Below are positions 1-9,427 of a stretch of 64,000 nt of DNA, piece by piece. This DNA comes from Hydractinia symbiolongicarpus (lineage: Eukaryota; Cnidaria; Hydrozoa; Anthoathecata; Hydractiniidae). The stretch is from NCBI RefSeq assembly GCF_029227915.1, contig NC_079882.1, positions 10,850,001-10,914,000 on the forward strand. The letters are read 5' to 3'. The position numbers and the translations under genes are program-made. Each line of letters begins with the position of its first letter. The first letter of the stretch is position 1. The notes beneath the pieces are model-generated. The model made no database searches, was not told where the DNA came from, and saw only the letters and a program-made list of their open reading frames with translations.

Positions 1-359
1 ACAGGGATCGCCAGCTTGCAGCACAGTGCTGAGAAAATGCAAGACTCCGTGAAAGGTATGTGCCACATGCTAAAGATCCTCGAAAGGATAATGTTATTAT
101 GATTTACCACAAGCATACGACTCCTTACGATGACGAGTACCATCACCTCCCATATTACTGCGATCGCGTACAAAGACGTGCTTTACCAACCAAAAGAAGA
201 TGGTTCAAGGATCAATACCATAAGTCTGAAGAGATCGTTGTTATCGATAACGCCAATAGTCTTCATGCGTTTAACAGATTTGCAGAGGAGGGGCACGTGG
301 AACGACACATATGCCACTTCAAGCTGTTCGAAGAGCTGTTTGACATTGATATCAAGTAA
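1..359 (+). pseudogene. C-terminal part of a KilA-N/Bro-type viral protein (DUF3627-like)
   Basis: The reading frame from about 37 to the stop at 357-359 encodes a region rich in charged and aromatic residues (motifs RKDNVIMIYHKH, PYYCDRVQRR, IVVIDNANSLHAFNRF). This pattern of a short beta strand, then YxxxRVQ, then IxxxNANxxxxxNRF resembles the DUF3627-type domain that ends many KilA-N/MSV199 proteins of large DNA viruses; that link is from memory of the family and is not certain. The N-terminal DNA-binding part would lie to the left of the window. The frame shifts by one base in the A run at about 33-36, so the gene is broken at least once here. Confidence 0.45.
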
Positions 360-589
360 GCGTGCACATGTTTTTTTTTGTGTATTATCAAAGCCACAAA
401 AACACGCCTGATAATGCTGCTTGACCACTTCGGCTGTATGTTAAAAGGTAGTTATATGTCAAAAGCCTACGTACAGAGTCAACAACTTAGAAACCTTACG
501 ATATTCGGGTACCCGTCCTGAGATGCTGCATCAAGGCAGGATCTACTACTGGTTATTGTTCACAGTGTTTAGAAAATTTTAGGTTTCGA

Positions 590-1019
590 ATGGGAGAGTA
601 CTACGAGGGGTTTGAATATCCAGATGATGATGAGCTTCTAGAGAGAGTAGCATCTTGTGAAAAACCATGGGCGACAATCCCGACGGAATATATAGATGAG
701 GATCTCGAAGATGAAGTGCTCGAGGTCGATATTGAAGACCGGGATCTGCATATCGTCTCTAATAATGTGAACAAGCGGGGTGTGCTATGTTACGAGATGT
801 GCCTGAGTTAAAGCTCTCGGATCTCGCAGACTTTGAGAAAATTAGCGAAATACTCAAATTCCCTATAGAGGACAGAGCATTGGTTGACATCATCGACCTT
901 GATAGCGAGCCAAATTTTGTCAAGGGAATCGTCTATATCGCTACCCATTCTACACCCTTCATCCTTATGATTATACACGCCTTCATCCATTGAATGATGA
1001 CTCCGACGATGATGATTAA
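590..1019 (+). pseudogene. Acidic Polinton-associated protein, unknown function, frameshifted
   Basis: Coding potential starts at ATG 590 (MGEYYEGFEYPDDDELLERV) and continues to the stop at 1017-1019 through three frames. The frame changes near 780-790, where a conserved-looking LKLSDLADFEKISEIL stretch continues, and again near 925-935, where the frame runs on through RLYRYPFYTLHP into an Asp-rich tail (NDDSDDDD). The product would be about 140 residues and strongly acidic. I do not recognise a family. It lies between the DUF3627-like gene and the integrase, on the opposite strand from the integrase. Confidence 0.45.
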
Positions 1020-1059
1020 ATGGATGTTGCTCGGGTAGGTACCACAAAAAAAAACAAAT

Positions 1060-1736
1060 TTACCATTCTTTTACATGCTCGCGAGGTACTTCAACACCCT
1101 CGGGTACTAGCATGAACTCCTCCGCCACAAAGCTTTGATCAGGTGCTCCTGTGGAGCCGCTAGGCGATCCATCAGCCAAATAGTACAGGAGACGGGTACC
1201 AGTCACGATACGGTCCAGCTTGATCTCTACGCCCTTGCCCTCTAGAAGCTTGCTCACGTCCTACTTAAACTCTGAGCCGTTGTCGCACTGGAATATACTC
1301 GGATACTTAAGGGGTCCACCCTTGTATATGTCCTTGAGCATGTCAGCGACTTCACTAGCTTTCTTGGTCCTCAATCGTCTCGCTACTTTGTACCTCGAAG
1401 CCACATCGATGCCCGTGAGGATATACTTGTAAGTGCTACCATACACTTTATCGTGGAGCATGTAGAGTACGTTGAATTGGTGCATTTCATTCGGCTTTGT
1501 AATGGTGAAATGCGGATAATTGAGGCGCTTGGGCCCTCGAATATGTCGGAGCCATAAGAGTTGCCGACTCAGCCAATGAGTAACTCTCTTTTTAAAAGGC
1601 AAGAGTGTTCAGCGAGTAATTTGATCACCTTGCCTCCAGTCCAGAGATGTTCTGGTTGGTAATAGATTTGACCTAGCTTTTCAACAACAACCTCAGCCGT
1701 AACGATTTGTGCTACGCGCTTTGCTGATTTTGACAT
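1060..1736 (-). pseudogene. Polinton retroviral-type integrase, broken
   Basis: The start is ATG at 1736 (MSKSAKRVAQ). Integrase-core features are visible: the first catalytic Asp in ILTGIDVASRYKVARR, the second in FQCDNGSEF, and a C-terminal part (LDRIV, LLYYLADG, FVAEEFMLVPE, then the final Trp) like the tail domain of Polinton integrases. Four breaks are seen. A frameshift lies near 1600-1615; an in-frame TAG sits at 1261-1263 just after DNGSEFK; and near 1218 the core jumps directly to the C-terminal domain. The stretch that should carry the catalytic Glu is therefore missing. In life the protein would insert the element into host DNA; this copy cannot encode a working enzyme. Confidence 0.85.
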
Positions 1737-1762
1737 CTTTATTACATGTTAAAAAATGTTCT

Positions 1763-2157
1763 TTACATATACTTGTACGCCGCGAAACCCAGTAGAGCCA
1801 GGGATCCTACGATGAACGTCAGTTCACCATCTTGTTGTTGCTTCGAAGGTATATAGTAGTGGGAGAGTTTGGGAGCTTTTTCAATCGTTGCGATATAGTA
1901 CTGTCGCATACCTTCATCAAGCTCTTTCAACCTTTCGCCAGCTTGTCTTTGAAGCTCTCGTTGCTGATTGTACCAGTCGATCTTTGCCTGTCTTTCACGC
2001 ATCCACTGTGCTTGGGCTGCTTGTAATTGCTCAATAGCTTTATCGTGCCTTTTGCGTTCTTCTTCCCCGTGCCGAGTTTACTGAAGAGATAATTAGAACC
2101 GCTAAACGCGAGCGCGTTAATAGCAACACCTGCTACGAGTACGCCGATTGTAGCCAT
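1763..2157 (-). pseudogene. Small two-membrane-segment Polinton protein, one frameshift
   Basis: From ATG 2157 the frame opens with a hydrophobic segment (MATIGVLVAGVAINALAF). It then shifts by one base near 2062-2075 into a frame with a Gln/Glu/Arg-rich helix (WYNQQRELQRQAGERLKEL). It ends with a second hydrophobic segment (TFIVGSLALLGFAAYKYM) just before the stop at 1763. The product would be about 130 residues with membrane anchors at both ends and a polar coiled-coil-like middle. It sits between integrase and major capsid genes on the same strand, 6 bases from the capsid gene. Function is not known; a membrane-associated virion protein is a guess from context. Confidence 0.5.
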
Positions 2158-2163
2158 TTATAT

Positions 2164-3427
2164 TTAGTACTCCGTGCTATGCCACCTGCCATCTAGGATG
2201 TTAAGCTGCGAATCCTGGAGTAAGTATACATAACAACGGATATCCCCACTTGTACCGTTGGCTTTTTTAGTCATGTGCAGCGTTATACCGTCCAACAATC
2301 TCTGCAAGGGCCTTCCACTACCGTGCAGGCTGTGATCTGGACTTGCTCTGAAGTCGATGAACAACGCATAACGTTCCGTACAAAACTGACCGATCGTCAC
2401 CCTGCTATGTGCATCCCCGAAAAGTTCAAAGACTTGTTCGAGATGGTCCTTGGGTAACATGGCGTGGCTATACAGTTCATTCAGCTCACCTTCCACCGTG
2501 ATCGATATCTTCTCGATCTTCGGATTGTAGAAGACCTCGTTGACTCCACTGTAGGCCTTCACTTTTCCAGGGTCTACAAACAACAGTAAAACGCCTTTCA
2601 AACTCTTGGCGGGAGTATCGATCTGGAGGTTGTAGCTCGTATCAGCCTTTTTCATTGTCACTACCTTGGAGCGGAGTACCCGCTCGTACGGCAGGGACAG
2701 CCTCGAGTATCTGGACATCATAGCACTCGCGAAACCCTCGTTTGTCACTTTATCAAACTCTAAGCAAATGTTGGTGATCTTAAACGCGGCGTCAGCTGGC
2801 TTTGCTGCCGTAGACCCTGAAGCAGCCGTGCCTCCATCTTTGATCACATCGCTGTGCTGTGCGAAGTGCAGTACGAACTGCAGCCTATCTTGTAAGCCTG
2901 CTTGGTAGAAGGGGTTTGATCCCTCGTCAACTCAAAAAATTAGCAAGCGTATTGCCATACGCCGCCACGATCGCTTTTTCTTCATCATTTCCTACATGGT
3001 CGCTAGCTTTTACTTGTAGAGCCCTTATGGTACCGTTGTTTGGATTGATACCCTCAAAAATCAAGTTGTTCTCTCGATCAATTTTGGGGAGCCGCAAGTC
3101 CCAATACACCGCGAGCACATTAAAATCACTGATGTTCTGCACTTCGTGGCCGTTCAGGTTTATGCGAAGGTTTTGAACCAGGGCCTTGCCGATGTTGCTG
3201 ACAATGGCACGTTTCGTGTTGGTACCCTTGAGTTCCAGGTCAAAAAGGAGTTTGAGAGAGCCTGGGAAAATTACGTCGTTTTGCCCCAAATTGGGGATGT
3301 CAACATACAAGTCTTCGTTCTGCTTGATCGTGCTCGGGGTATGGGAGACTTTGACACGCTGCTTCTTACCTTTCATCGCCAGCATCGTTTTTAATTCCTT
3401 GTGTGGATCTAGCTTGGTTCCGTACAT
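2164..3427 (-). pseudogene. Polinton double-jelly-roll major capsid protein, two frameshifts
   Basis: The N-terminal half starts at ATG 3427 (MYGTKLDPHKELKTMLAMKG) and includes a beta-rich stretch (YVDIPNLGQNDVIFPGS). The C-terminal half holds motifs I associate with the Polinton major capsid protein: ISITVEGELNELYSHAM, YALFIDFRASPDHSLHGSGR and a final DSQLNILDGRWHSTEY. The family builds the icosahedral shell predicted for Polinton particles. The two halves lie in different frames; short shifts occur in the T/A run at 2935-2940 and in the CCCC tract near 2897-2905, with recognisable coding sequence between. Length (about 420 codons) is near what a full capsid gene would need, so the gene decayed by small indels and not by large loss. 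Confidence 0.8.
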
Positions 3428-3460
3428 GTTTATTAGTAGGTTGTAGAGGGTTGAATAAAT

Positions 3461-4657
3461 GTCTGAAAATCCAGGATACGAAGGAGATGACTTTACGCCA
3501 GTGCAAGATATTCAAGACGAGCCCGGGGAGTTCAGTAGCAAGAGCGAGATCCTTCGACCTGGGGGGGGGGGGTTTCAGGGTCCACCTCAACACTAGAAGA
3601 GCAGCCGGAATCTAGCAGAGCTGGAGATTGTCTAGAGGATCAGAGGTGGGATTTGCTCAAAGAAAGGGTTGACGATCTTTACAAACATCTAAGCAAGAGG
3701 TTAGGACAACAGTCCATCGCTAAAATGTACGACATGTTTGAACTGAAGGAAGGGCAGCTCTCTTTTCGACAGAAAAGTGATCACACATAAGGTGGGTGGG
3801 ATACGAAAAATGATAGCTAGGGATCGTCTAATAGCCATGGGCTTTACAGAGCATACAACACCATTCAAACCCCGTCGAGGTGAAACCTTCGAAGCAGCGG
3901 CTCAAAAACTCAGGGGCGAGTATAACCATATCGAGGAGGAGGTCAAGACAAAGGCTGATGATATCGTGATATCGCCGCTACTCGATAAGGCTCTCGAGGA
4001 CACGAAGAGCTTTATCATTTCCTTTGGCGGGGATATCACGGAGCGTGAGAGAAGTGAGCTCAACCTCGAAATTCAAGCGGTAAGGGGTAACCTCAAGGAC
4101 TTGAAAAGCAAGATGATCTTATACGATAGTGAGATCAACAAAGCAGAAGTCGAGATCAAAAGTCTTGATACGAAGAAAGATCTAAAGGAAGCCGCACAAG
4201 AAGCGCACGGTTTACTTTTATCTCAGAGCCAAACATCAAGGAGACCTTGATGAAGATTGCTAGAGACGATAAAACCTTGCTTGAAAAGCTTAAAACCCTC
4301 TTCAAGGAACAAGGCCTGACTATCGCCAGCATTATTTCCGCTGTTGGTCTACTGGTCTCTACCATCGTCCTAGCTGTTACAGAAGGTGGTGGAGCTGCTG
4401 CTGCAGCTGGAGGTGCCGCAGGTGGGAAAGGTTTTGTAGAGAAGCAGCTAGAAAGACTCGGAAAATTCCTGAAGTATCTGGCTGCCAAAGGTGCAGCTCT
4501 TCCAGGGATCATTGGCAGCGTGGTGTTGTTATTCTTCAGAGCAGCTGCCAAAATTGTCGAGTTCGCGGCAAAGCACTTGTACATGGCCATGGCTGCTGCT
4601 GTGGGTATTGGTGTGGCGTATGTTGGTAACAAGAGGAGTAAGGGGAAATCGCACTGA
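3461..4657 (+). pseudogene. Polinton coiled-coil and membrane protein, several frameshifts
   Basis: ATG 3461 (MSENPGYEGDDFTPVQDIQD) opens a frame that is lost in a run of twelve G at 3561-3572. It resumes one base off (SSRAGDCLEDQRWDLLKERV), shifts again near 3745-3765 into a long helical region (ERERSELNLEIQAVRGNLKD), and once more near 4205-4220. The last part has an Ala/Gly-rich hydrophobic stretch (SIISAVGLLVSTIVLAVTEG), a second one (GIIGSVVLLFFRAAAKIV), a third near the end, and a basic tail. The product would be about 400 residues: soluble coiled-coil front, membrane-active rear. It is divergent from the capsid gene, 33 bases away. I know similar proteins only as uncharacterised Polinton companions. 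Confidence 0.5.
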
Positions 4658-4709
4658 GTGGTGAGCATTCTGGTAAGCTAGATGGTTTACCAAAAAATCT
4701 ACCGAGCCC

Positions 4710-5857
4710 CTATTTTAACCATATGTATGCAAGGATGAACCCTACTCCCACCGTTATCACAGTTGCCTTGGTATTCTTATGGACATCCGCAGACCCGATC
4801 GAGTCTGCCACCCCACCCGTTTCATGACTTGGTACTTGATGATTCTTCGACTTGATAGTCTGCCTAGGAGGTGTGGTGAAGGCTGTCTCAAGCTTGACAG
4901 CTTGGCCTAAGGTTTTGGTATTTAGATCCAGCTCCACCCCTACGCCTATGTTAGAGGGCGCGATCAGAACGTTGTTGTTATACCCCACGATTTTACCAAT
5001 GCGGAGATCCATGTTGGAGGGGCGCATGTACACGCTGGACATCACGGCGAAGTTTACCGGAATCCGTGCATACTGGAGCATCTTTTGAAACTCGGTAATG
5101 TCTTGACCTACGTTCTCATCACGTTGAACCATGGCCTCGAATTTCTGCAGGAGGATCTGTCTCGCCGTGAAGTTATCGGAGTTAGAGCCTAGGATTGAAG
5201 CATTGGCACTCGCTTGGGATCCTAGTAGCAAGATCACGTAAATGCGAATACTCTCGCTAAGCTTCATCAGACCTTCAGTTGTCAGACCTTGGCTAGTGGG
5301 GGTGATAAACTTGCCCCAGTCACCATCAACCTGCAGCCACCATCTACCATTTGTCAACGACGACACCAGAGCTTTGAACTTGTACAAAGCGTTGGGATCT
5401 GCACCGTACTCACGACATATTTGCGCATACTTTGAGGTGGAGTAGGGGTCCTCGTACTGGGAAAAGCCTCTTTCGTATGACATGGGTACCTTCATTCTCG
5501 CGAGAATACGTCTCATGTGGTAGTACACGTGGAACTTGAAAATGGATTGAACGAGGGGGGTACGGAGCCACTCATGTGCTTGGCAGAGATCCCCAGCGCC
5601 GTTGTTGCGCAATGACAAACGAAATTCACCTGGATGTTCCAGTAGTCCAAGGCTTGCCCCCAATTTACACTCACGGGATCGTTCAACAGGTTAGTGGTGA
5701 CTTTGATGGGGTACTTGGTGAACTGTGGGAAGGCCACGGAAATGTGCTGAGTCGTAGATACGTACAGGTCCTGATGCTCCAATTGGAGTACACCGAGAGG
5801 CCACTCACCTCTGTTGGACTTGTACTTTGCTTTGGGATTGTACGAGTAAATGCTCAT
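4710..5857 (-). pseudogene. Polinton structural-type protein with C-terminal membrane anchor, one frameshift
   Basis: The gene starts at ATG 5857 (MSIYSYNPKAKYKSNRGEWP) with a beta-rich front (DLYVSTTQHISVAFPQF). One frameshift lies near 5617-5640. The rest is a long open frame of mixed alpha/beta character (RIPVNFAVMSSVYMRPSNMD) that ends in a hydrophobic helix (VITVGVGFILAYIWLK). Total is about 380 codons. It ends 53 bases from the convergent coiled-coil gene and starts close to the next divergent gene. Position and composition suggest a virion or membrane component; I do not assign it to a named capsid family. Confidence 0.45.
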
Positions 5858-5873
5858 GATTCTTTAAAGAAAC

Positions 5874-6553
5874 ATGAGACAACTGTATGTCACGGATATA
5901 GAGAAACCTACGATATTCAAACCTCATCTAGGGGAAAGCACGAGGATCGCTCTAAAATCCATCAGTATCCGCCCTAGGTGGGTGAACCTCTTCATAAAGA
6001 GCGAGATCAACATCCATAAGGCGGGGTCCAAGTCGATGGAAGTCGGAAATTTGGAAGTCCTCATCTCTTTGCGCCAGGTTTGTATAGAATTGAGGATCTC
6101 GCGGCCATAGTCAACAGTCAAGCGGGAGGGAGGATCAAGCTCTTCGTACTCAGGAACGGAGTCTGTAGGCTTAGGTTTAACAAGGGATACAGTGTGATAA
6201 TCGATCAACCACTGCAGGACATTATGGGACGGGCCTTTGATAATATTGTAATGTTTACCGCGGGTGGCTACGACAGCATCTATAAGACTGACGTTCACCA
6301 GCGGGTGAGACTCGTGTGCTCCCAGCTGGATCCGGATTATTCTCTTTTAAATGGTGAGAAATCCAATGTACTAGCCCTGCTTCCTATCAAAGAGCTAAAC
6401 GCTTGGAGAGATATGGTGACATGGAGTTTCGACACTCCTTTATACCTTCCCTTCAAAGGCTCGACGGACAGGTTAGAGTTCATGCTCATGAACGAGTATC
6501 AACACGAAAAGAACCCTTTCGTGGGAATTACCATGCACCTACTGATAGAATAA
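5874..6553 (+). pseudogene. Capsid-associated beta-rich protein, possible minor capsid (penton-like), one frameshift
   Basis: ATG 5874 (MRQLYVTDIEKPTIFKPHLG) begins the frame, which shifts by one base near 6078. The remainder has YRIEDLAAIVNSQ, LRFNKGYSVII and a C-terminal LYLPFKGSTDRLEFMLMNEY followed by a terminal beta strand (ITMHLLIE). This layout (a YxxEDL motif, then a final pair of strands that starts with LYLP) resembles the small beta-barrel protein accompanying the major capsid gene in many Polintons. The match is from memory and unverified. It overlaps nothing and is followed after two bases by the next gene on the same strand, so they were probably co-transcribed. Confidence 0.5.
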
Positions 6554-6555
6554 AT

Positions 6556-7215
6556 ATGACTGACATTGCTAAGCTTTACCCGAGCTTACCGCCAAGTGCG
6601 CCTGATCAAGAGCCTATGTATGATACCCCAGAAGAGAGCCAGGTCTATCGGTTGAAAAAGATCGAAGAGATCGAAGCGTTCTTCCGTGATGAGATCAAAG
6701 AGCGGGAGAAGCTGTACAAAAAGTTCAAAGTCTGGGGGATAGGGTTGAGATATGCAGATCATGGAATGATCGCAGTAACTATGATAACCGCCACAGCTGG
6801 CATTGCCACACTTGCAACGTGGTTCGGAGCTCCGATAGCCATAAGTCTGGAAGCAGCGGCTCTTGCAGTAGGCATGGGGCAAGTAGGTTTGAAGAATGCG
6901 TCCAAACGCATAAGTGTTAAGGTCCACAAACATGAATGTATCAAACTTCTAGCGGATTCCAAGCTGGAAACCGTGTTCGACAAAATCTCCAAAGCGATAC
7001 AAGATGGCGTGATCTCTGACAGTGAGTTCATCATGATTATACAAGAAAAACAGCGCTACATGATGCTCAAGAAGCAGATACGCCAGAGGACTAAGAAGGC
7101 TGTGACAATGATCAACGATAACGAGCGCGCGGAATTATTAGCGCAAGGGAGACAGGAGGCTAGGGAGGAACTTCCCAAAAAAATTCAGTCTGCACAGTAT
7201 GTAAGTGCTACTTAG
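6556..7215 (+). CDS. Intact Polinton-associated membrane/coiled-coil protein, unknown function
   Basis: ATG 6556 (MTDIAKLYPSLPPSAPDQEP) is preferred over in-frame upstream starts because those overlap the end of the preceding gene, whereas this one follows its stop by two bases. The 219-residue product has a Glu/Lys-rich N-terminal helix (RLKKIEEIEAFFRDEIKERE), a central hydrophobic region with two membrane-length segments (TMITATAGIATLATWFGAPI and following), and a C-terminal helical part rich in Lys/Gln with the phrase ISKAIQDGVISDSEF. Proteins of this layout are familiar as uncharacterised companions of cnidarian Polinton genes. It is one of only three open genes in the element. Role unknown; a membrane-remodelling or virion-membrane role would fit. 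Confidence 0.7.
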   Translation: MTDIAKLYPSLPPSAPDQEPMYDTPEESQVYRLKKIEEIEAFFRDEIKEREKLYKKFKVWGIGLRYADHGMIAVTMITATAGIATLATWFGAPIAISLEAAALAVGMGQVGLKNASKRISVKVHKHECIKLLADSKLETVFDKISKAIQDGVISDSEFIMIIQEKQRYMMLKKQIRQRTKKAVTMINDNERAELLAQGRQEAREELPKKIQSAQYVSAT

Positions 7216-7285
7216 AACAACCACCTGCCTACTCAGTGTAAGTTTTGTTGGAGGTAGCTTCTGCATAAGCTCCCACAAAACTCTA

Positions 7286-7614
7286 CTAGACGATCTCGAG
7301 TACTTCTCCAGTGTCTCGATCGATGATAAGGCCACAGTCATATACGACACGTCGCTGCTTTTCGGAGAGCTGTCTCGAGTATTCTTCGAGATTTTTCCGC
7401 AATTCTTGAAATCTATTCCTTCATTCATTTTTAAACTCACAAAGACTATGATCCTCCACGTACCGCTCGAACCTCGACTCAAGGTCATTCCCCTCTCTAA
7501 TTCTTGTAGCAAAACAAAAGCCAAGAGGGGTAGAGTAAAACTAATACCAGCGATTAAAATCATATTTGCTGCATCTCCAACTATATCACCTAGTTTTGAA
7601 TTAGTATAACACAT
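7286..7614 (-). pseudogene. Small membrane-anchored coiled-coil Polinton protein, frameshifted
   Basis: ATG 7614 opens with a membrane segment (MILIAGISFTLPLLAFVLLQ). The frame is then lost; near 7430-7490 other frames continue as a charged helix (ELRKNLEEYSRQLSEKQRR) and a short C-terminus (GLIIDRDTGEVLEIV) that stops at 7286-7288. The product would be about 105 residues: a single N-terminal anchor and a coiled coil. It converges with the intact gene at 6556-7215. Function unknown. The downstream part is judged real because of its heptad-like helix and clean stop, but the exact break point is uncertain. Confidence 0.4.
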
Positions 7615-7646
7615 TTATTATATACTCATTCAAAAATATTTTTTCA

Positions 7647-8081
7647 TCAATTTTTAGTTCGTGATCGTCGCAAAGACAATTCTTTTGCAAGGAACCCGGG
7701 AATGTCCTTCTCATTATACGGAACTTCTATCAGATATACGCCCATGGCTTTACATAATTGCCTCTTGATTACATCCCTATACTTTTGCTCTTTAAAAACC
7801 TCCGGGGAAGAATGGTACCTCTTGGTGTATTTGTAGTGCTGGATCCCTTTGAATTCAACAGCCAAGCGGAGCTCTTCGTTGTAGCAGTTAAGCACGAGGT
7901 TCTCCTTCGTCTTGGGGTTCTTCAACCAATTCAGCCTCACGCGTTCGAAGCTCCTGCCAAACCTTTTCTCCATTCTTTTTCTGCATTCACTTTCCTGTGT
8001 CTTATAGTGAATTGCTGATAGTAGAGCTGATACGGTGTCATAAATTTTTTTGAACAGGGTAATATTTATATACACATTCAA
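7647..8081 (-). CDS. PD-(D/E)xK-like nuclease of Polinton/giant-virus type
   Basis: The 144-residue frame starts at ATG 8081. Its core reads CRKRMEKRFGRSFERVRLNW, then LVLNCYNEELRLAVEFKGIQ, HYKYTKRYHSS and AMGVYLIEVPYN. The spacing of a conserved acidic position before CYNEE, the AVEFxGIQH strand and a final YLIEVPY strand is that of a small restriction-endonuclease-like nuclease found beside Polinton and giant-virus genes. In relatives I recall, the residue before CYNEE is Asp and would bind the catalytic metal; here it is Asn (AAC), so the enzyme may be inactive. The frame is otherwise intact. It lies between two genes on the same strand. Its role might be resolving or recycling DNA; unproven. 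Confidence 0.65.
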   Translation of the reverse strand: MNVYINITLFKKIYDTVSALLSAIHYKTQESECRKRMEKRFGRSFERVRLNWLKNPKTKENLVLNCYNEELRLAVEFKGIQHYKYTKRYHSSPEVFKEQKYRDVIKRQLCKAMGVYLIEVPYNEKDIPGFLAKELSLRRSRTKN

Positions 8082-8097
8082 AAAGATTTTTCATCAT

Positions 8098-8466
8098 TTA
8101 TTCAAGCGAGGATCCCCAGGGGAACACGTCCTGGGATCTGAAATGCTCCGGGACATATTCCAGTAGCAAGGGTCTCCGTCCAACAGCCATGGAGCACATT
8201 TCCAGTGTTTTGAGATGGTCCGGGACAAACTTGAGCAGCCATGGGTACTCTTGAACCGCCCTAGTACACATTTTTTGGGTCTTGAAATGGTCTGGAACAA
8301 TACTGAGCATCTGGGGTTCCTCTTTAACGACCTCGATACACATTCCCTGGGTCATGAAATGATCCGGAACAAATCTGAATACCGCGGCATCATCTTGAAC
8401 CGCCATGGCGCATGTTTCCGGGGTCTTTAAATAATCGCGAGTTGCATTCTCATGATGTCGGCTCAT
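8098..8466 (-). CDS. DUF4116-like tandem-repeat protein
   Basis: The 122-residue frame from ATG 8466 is made almost wholly of a repeat of about 33 residues: KTPETCAMAVQDDAAVFRFV, then PDHFMTQGMCIEVVKEEPQM, PDHFKTQKMCTRAVQEYPWL, PDHLKTLEMCSMAVGRRPLL, and a last partial PEHFRSQDV. The pattern P(D/E)HxxTxxMCxxAV followed by a hydrophobic xLxFV is that of DUF4116 repeats, best known from giant viruses and some protists. Function of the family is not established; helical protein-protein contact is usually assumed. The frame is undamaged, 16 bases from the nuclease gene, and may be co-transcribed with it. It is the last gene before the host-like flank. Confidence 0.7.
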   Translation of the reverse strand: MSRHHENATRDYLKTPETCAMAVQDDAAVFRFVPDHFMTQGMCIEVVKEEPQMLSIVPDHFKTQKMCTRAVQEYPWLLKFVPDHLKTLEMCSMAVGRRPLLLEYVPEHFRSQDVFPWGSSLE

Positions 8467-9427
8467 GTTTATTATTATATATAGACCTCAACTAGCAGGC
8501 ACAACTCTATGGACTTCCACTACTCAATTGCGCATGCTCGAGATTTTGTTGATGTCAGCATTGTTTCCGCTAGTCGCTATTGCGCATGCGCAAAATTTTA
8601 TCGGAATTCCCGGAATTGTCGGATTTGTTGGATTCGGGGAACTCGGGATTTGGGGAAATTCCCTTGTCGTCCGTCGACTGTCCTAGAACATACATTTTTA
8701 TTCCTTTTATATGACTTAACATATTCAGAATATGTCCATTCTTAAACATATACGCCATTATTTTTATCTCCCTTTTCAACATTATAAGTTTTTTATAAGT
8801 AGTAGTGCGTACCATATTTCATATAAGCAACAAGGAAAAATACAGAAATATATACTGGCAATACAGAAAAAACTTTGAAATACTGTCTTGTTAACCTGTT
8901 TGCAAAGTTTGTAAGCAAATACCGCATGGGAACAAGGTTGCAGCGTTCGTCATACACCCTGTCTCCACCATTCAATTAGGTAAACCGCTACAGGTGACCA
9001 CAAAGTTTTTTTGCACTAGCTACGCTAAAGGATAAACTTCTTCTCAGAGGTATTTTTTTTTTTTTACGAAATTTAACGCCGCTTCAACTAAATTATAAAC
9101 TGAGATGAAGTGCCAAGAGCACACCATTCTCACTGATAAAAAAATTAGGAGAATTATTTATTTATTGCTCCGATCAAATTTCGTAACGTCCTCGTTTAAA
9201 AACGGTTGCCTCGTTTTGGATGATTTCCAAGAAAACTAAAACACTAGTACAAAAAACATACAATAAAAAGGAATAAAGTAGCTCTGTGCGGTTTTCTCAT
9301 TGGTTTAAAAAAGCCAAGAGAGAAATAAAAATATAGATCTCTGAATATTTTTTTTATTCTTGTCGGGTAGAGGAAGCAGCTAAAAAAAGAAAAAAACGAA
9401 CTCAACATCTGATTGATTTCAACTAAA
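8467..9427. other. Element-host boundary and 5' flank of the zinc-finger gene
   Basis: No gene is supported. 8470-8690 is still richer in GC, with short repeated GGAATT/GGAAAT motifs and a TGCGCATGCGCA palindrome, and may be the outer end of the Polinton. From about 8700 the sequence is AT-rich, with T and A runs, and continues as the upstream or untranslated region of the gene that starts at 9428. Confidence 0.4.

Larger units (their letters stand above)
1..8466. mobile_element. Decayed Polinton/Maverick-type element (left part outside window)
   Basis: Closely packed genes on both strands with virus-like products occupy this stretch: a retroviral-type integrase, a protein with the C-terminal signature of the Polinton double-jelly-roll major capsid protein, further capsid-like and small membrane proteins, a PD-(D/E)xK-like nuclease and a DUF4116-like repeat protein. 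This gene set is typical of Polintons (Mavericks), large self-synthesising DNA elements. There are no introns and base composition is richer in GC than the flanking DNA, which turns AT-rich soon after 8700. DNA polymerase B, protease and packaging ATPase are not seen and may lie to the left. Most genes carry one or more frameshifts, so the copy is defective. I could not define the terminal inverted repeat; the right end is placed at the last gene and could reach about 8690. Confidence 0.85.

Noticed and set aside
7205..7609. Plus-strand frame opposite the small membrane protein
   Set aside because: The minus strand shows a membrane segment and heptad helix; the plus frame is its shadow.
8509..8745. 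Frames in the GC-richer stretch after the last Polinton gene
   Set aside because: Short and without motifs; the stretch looks like terminal non-coding sequence of the element.
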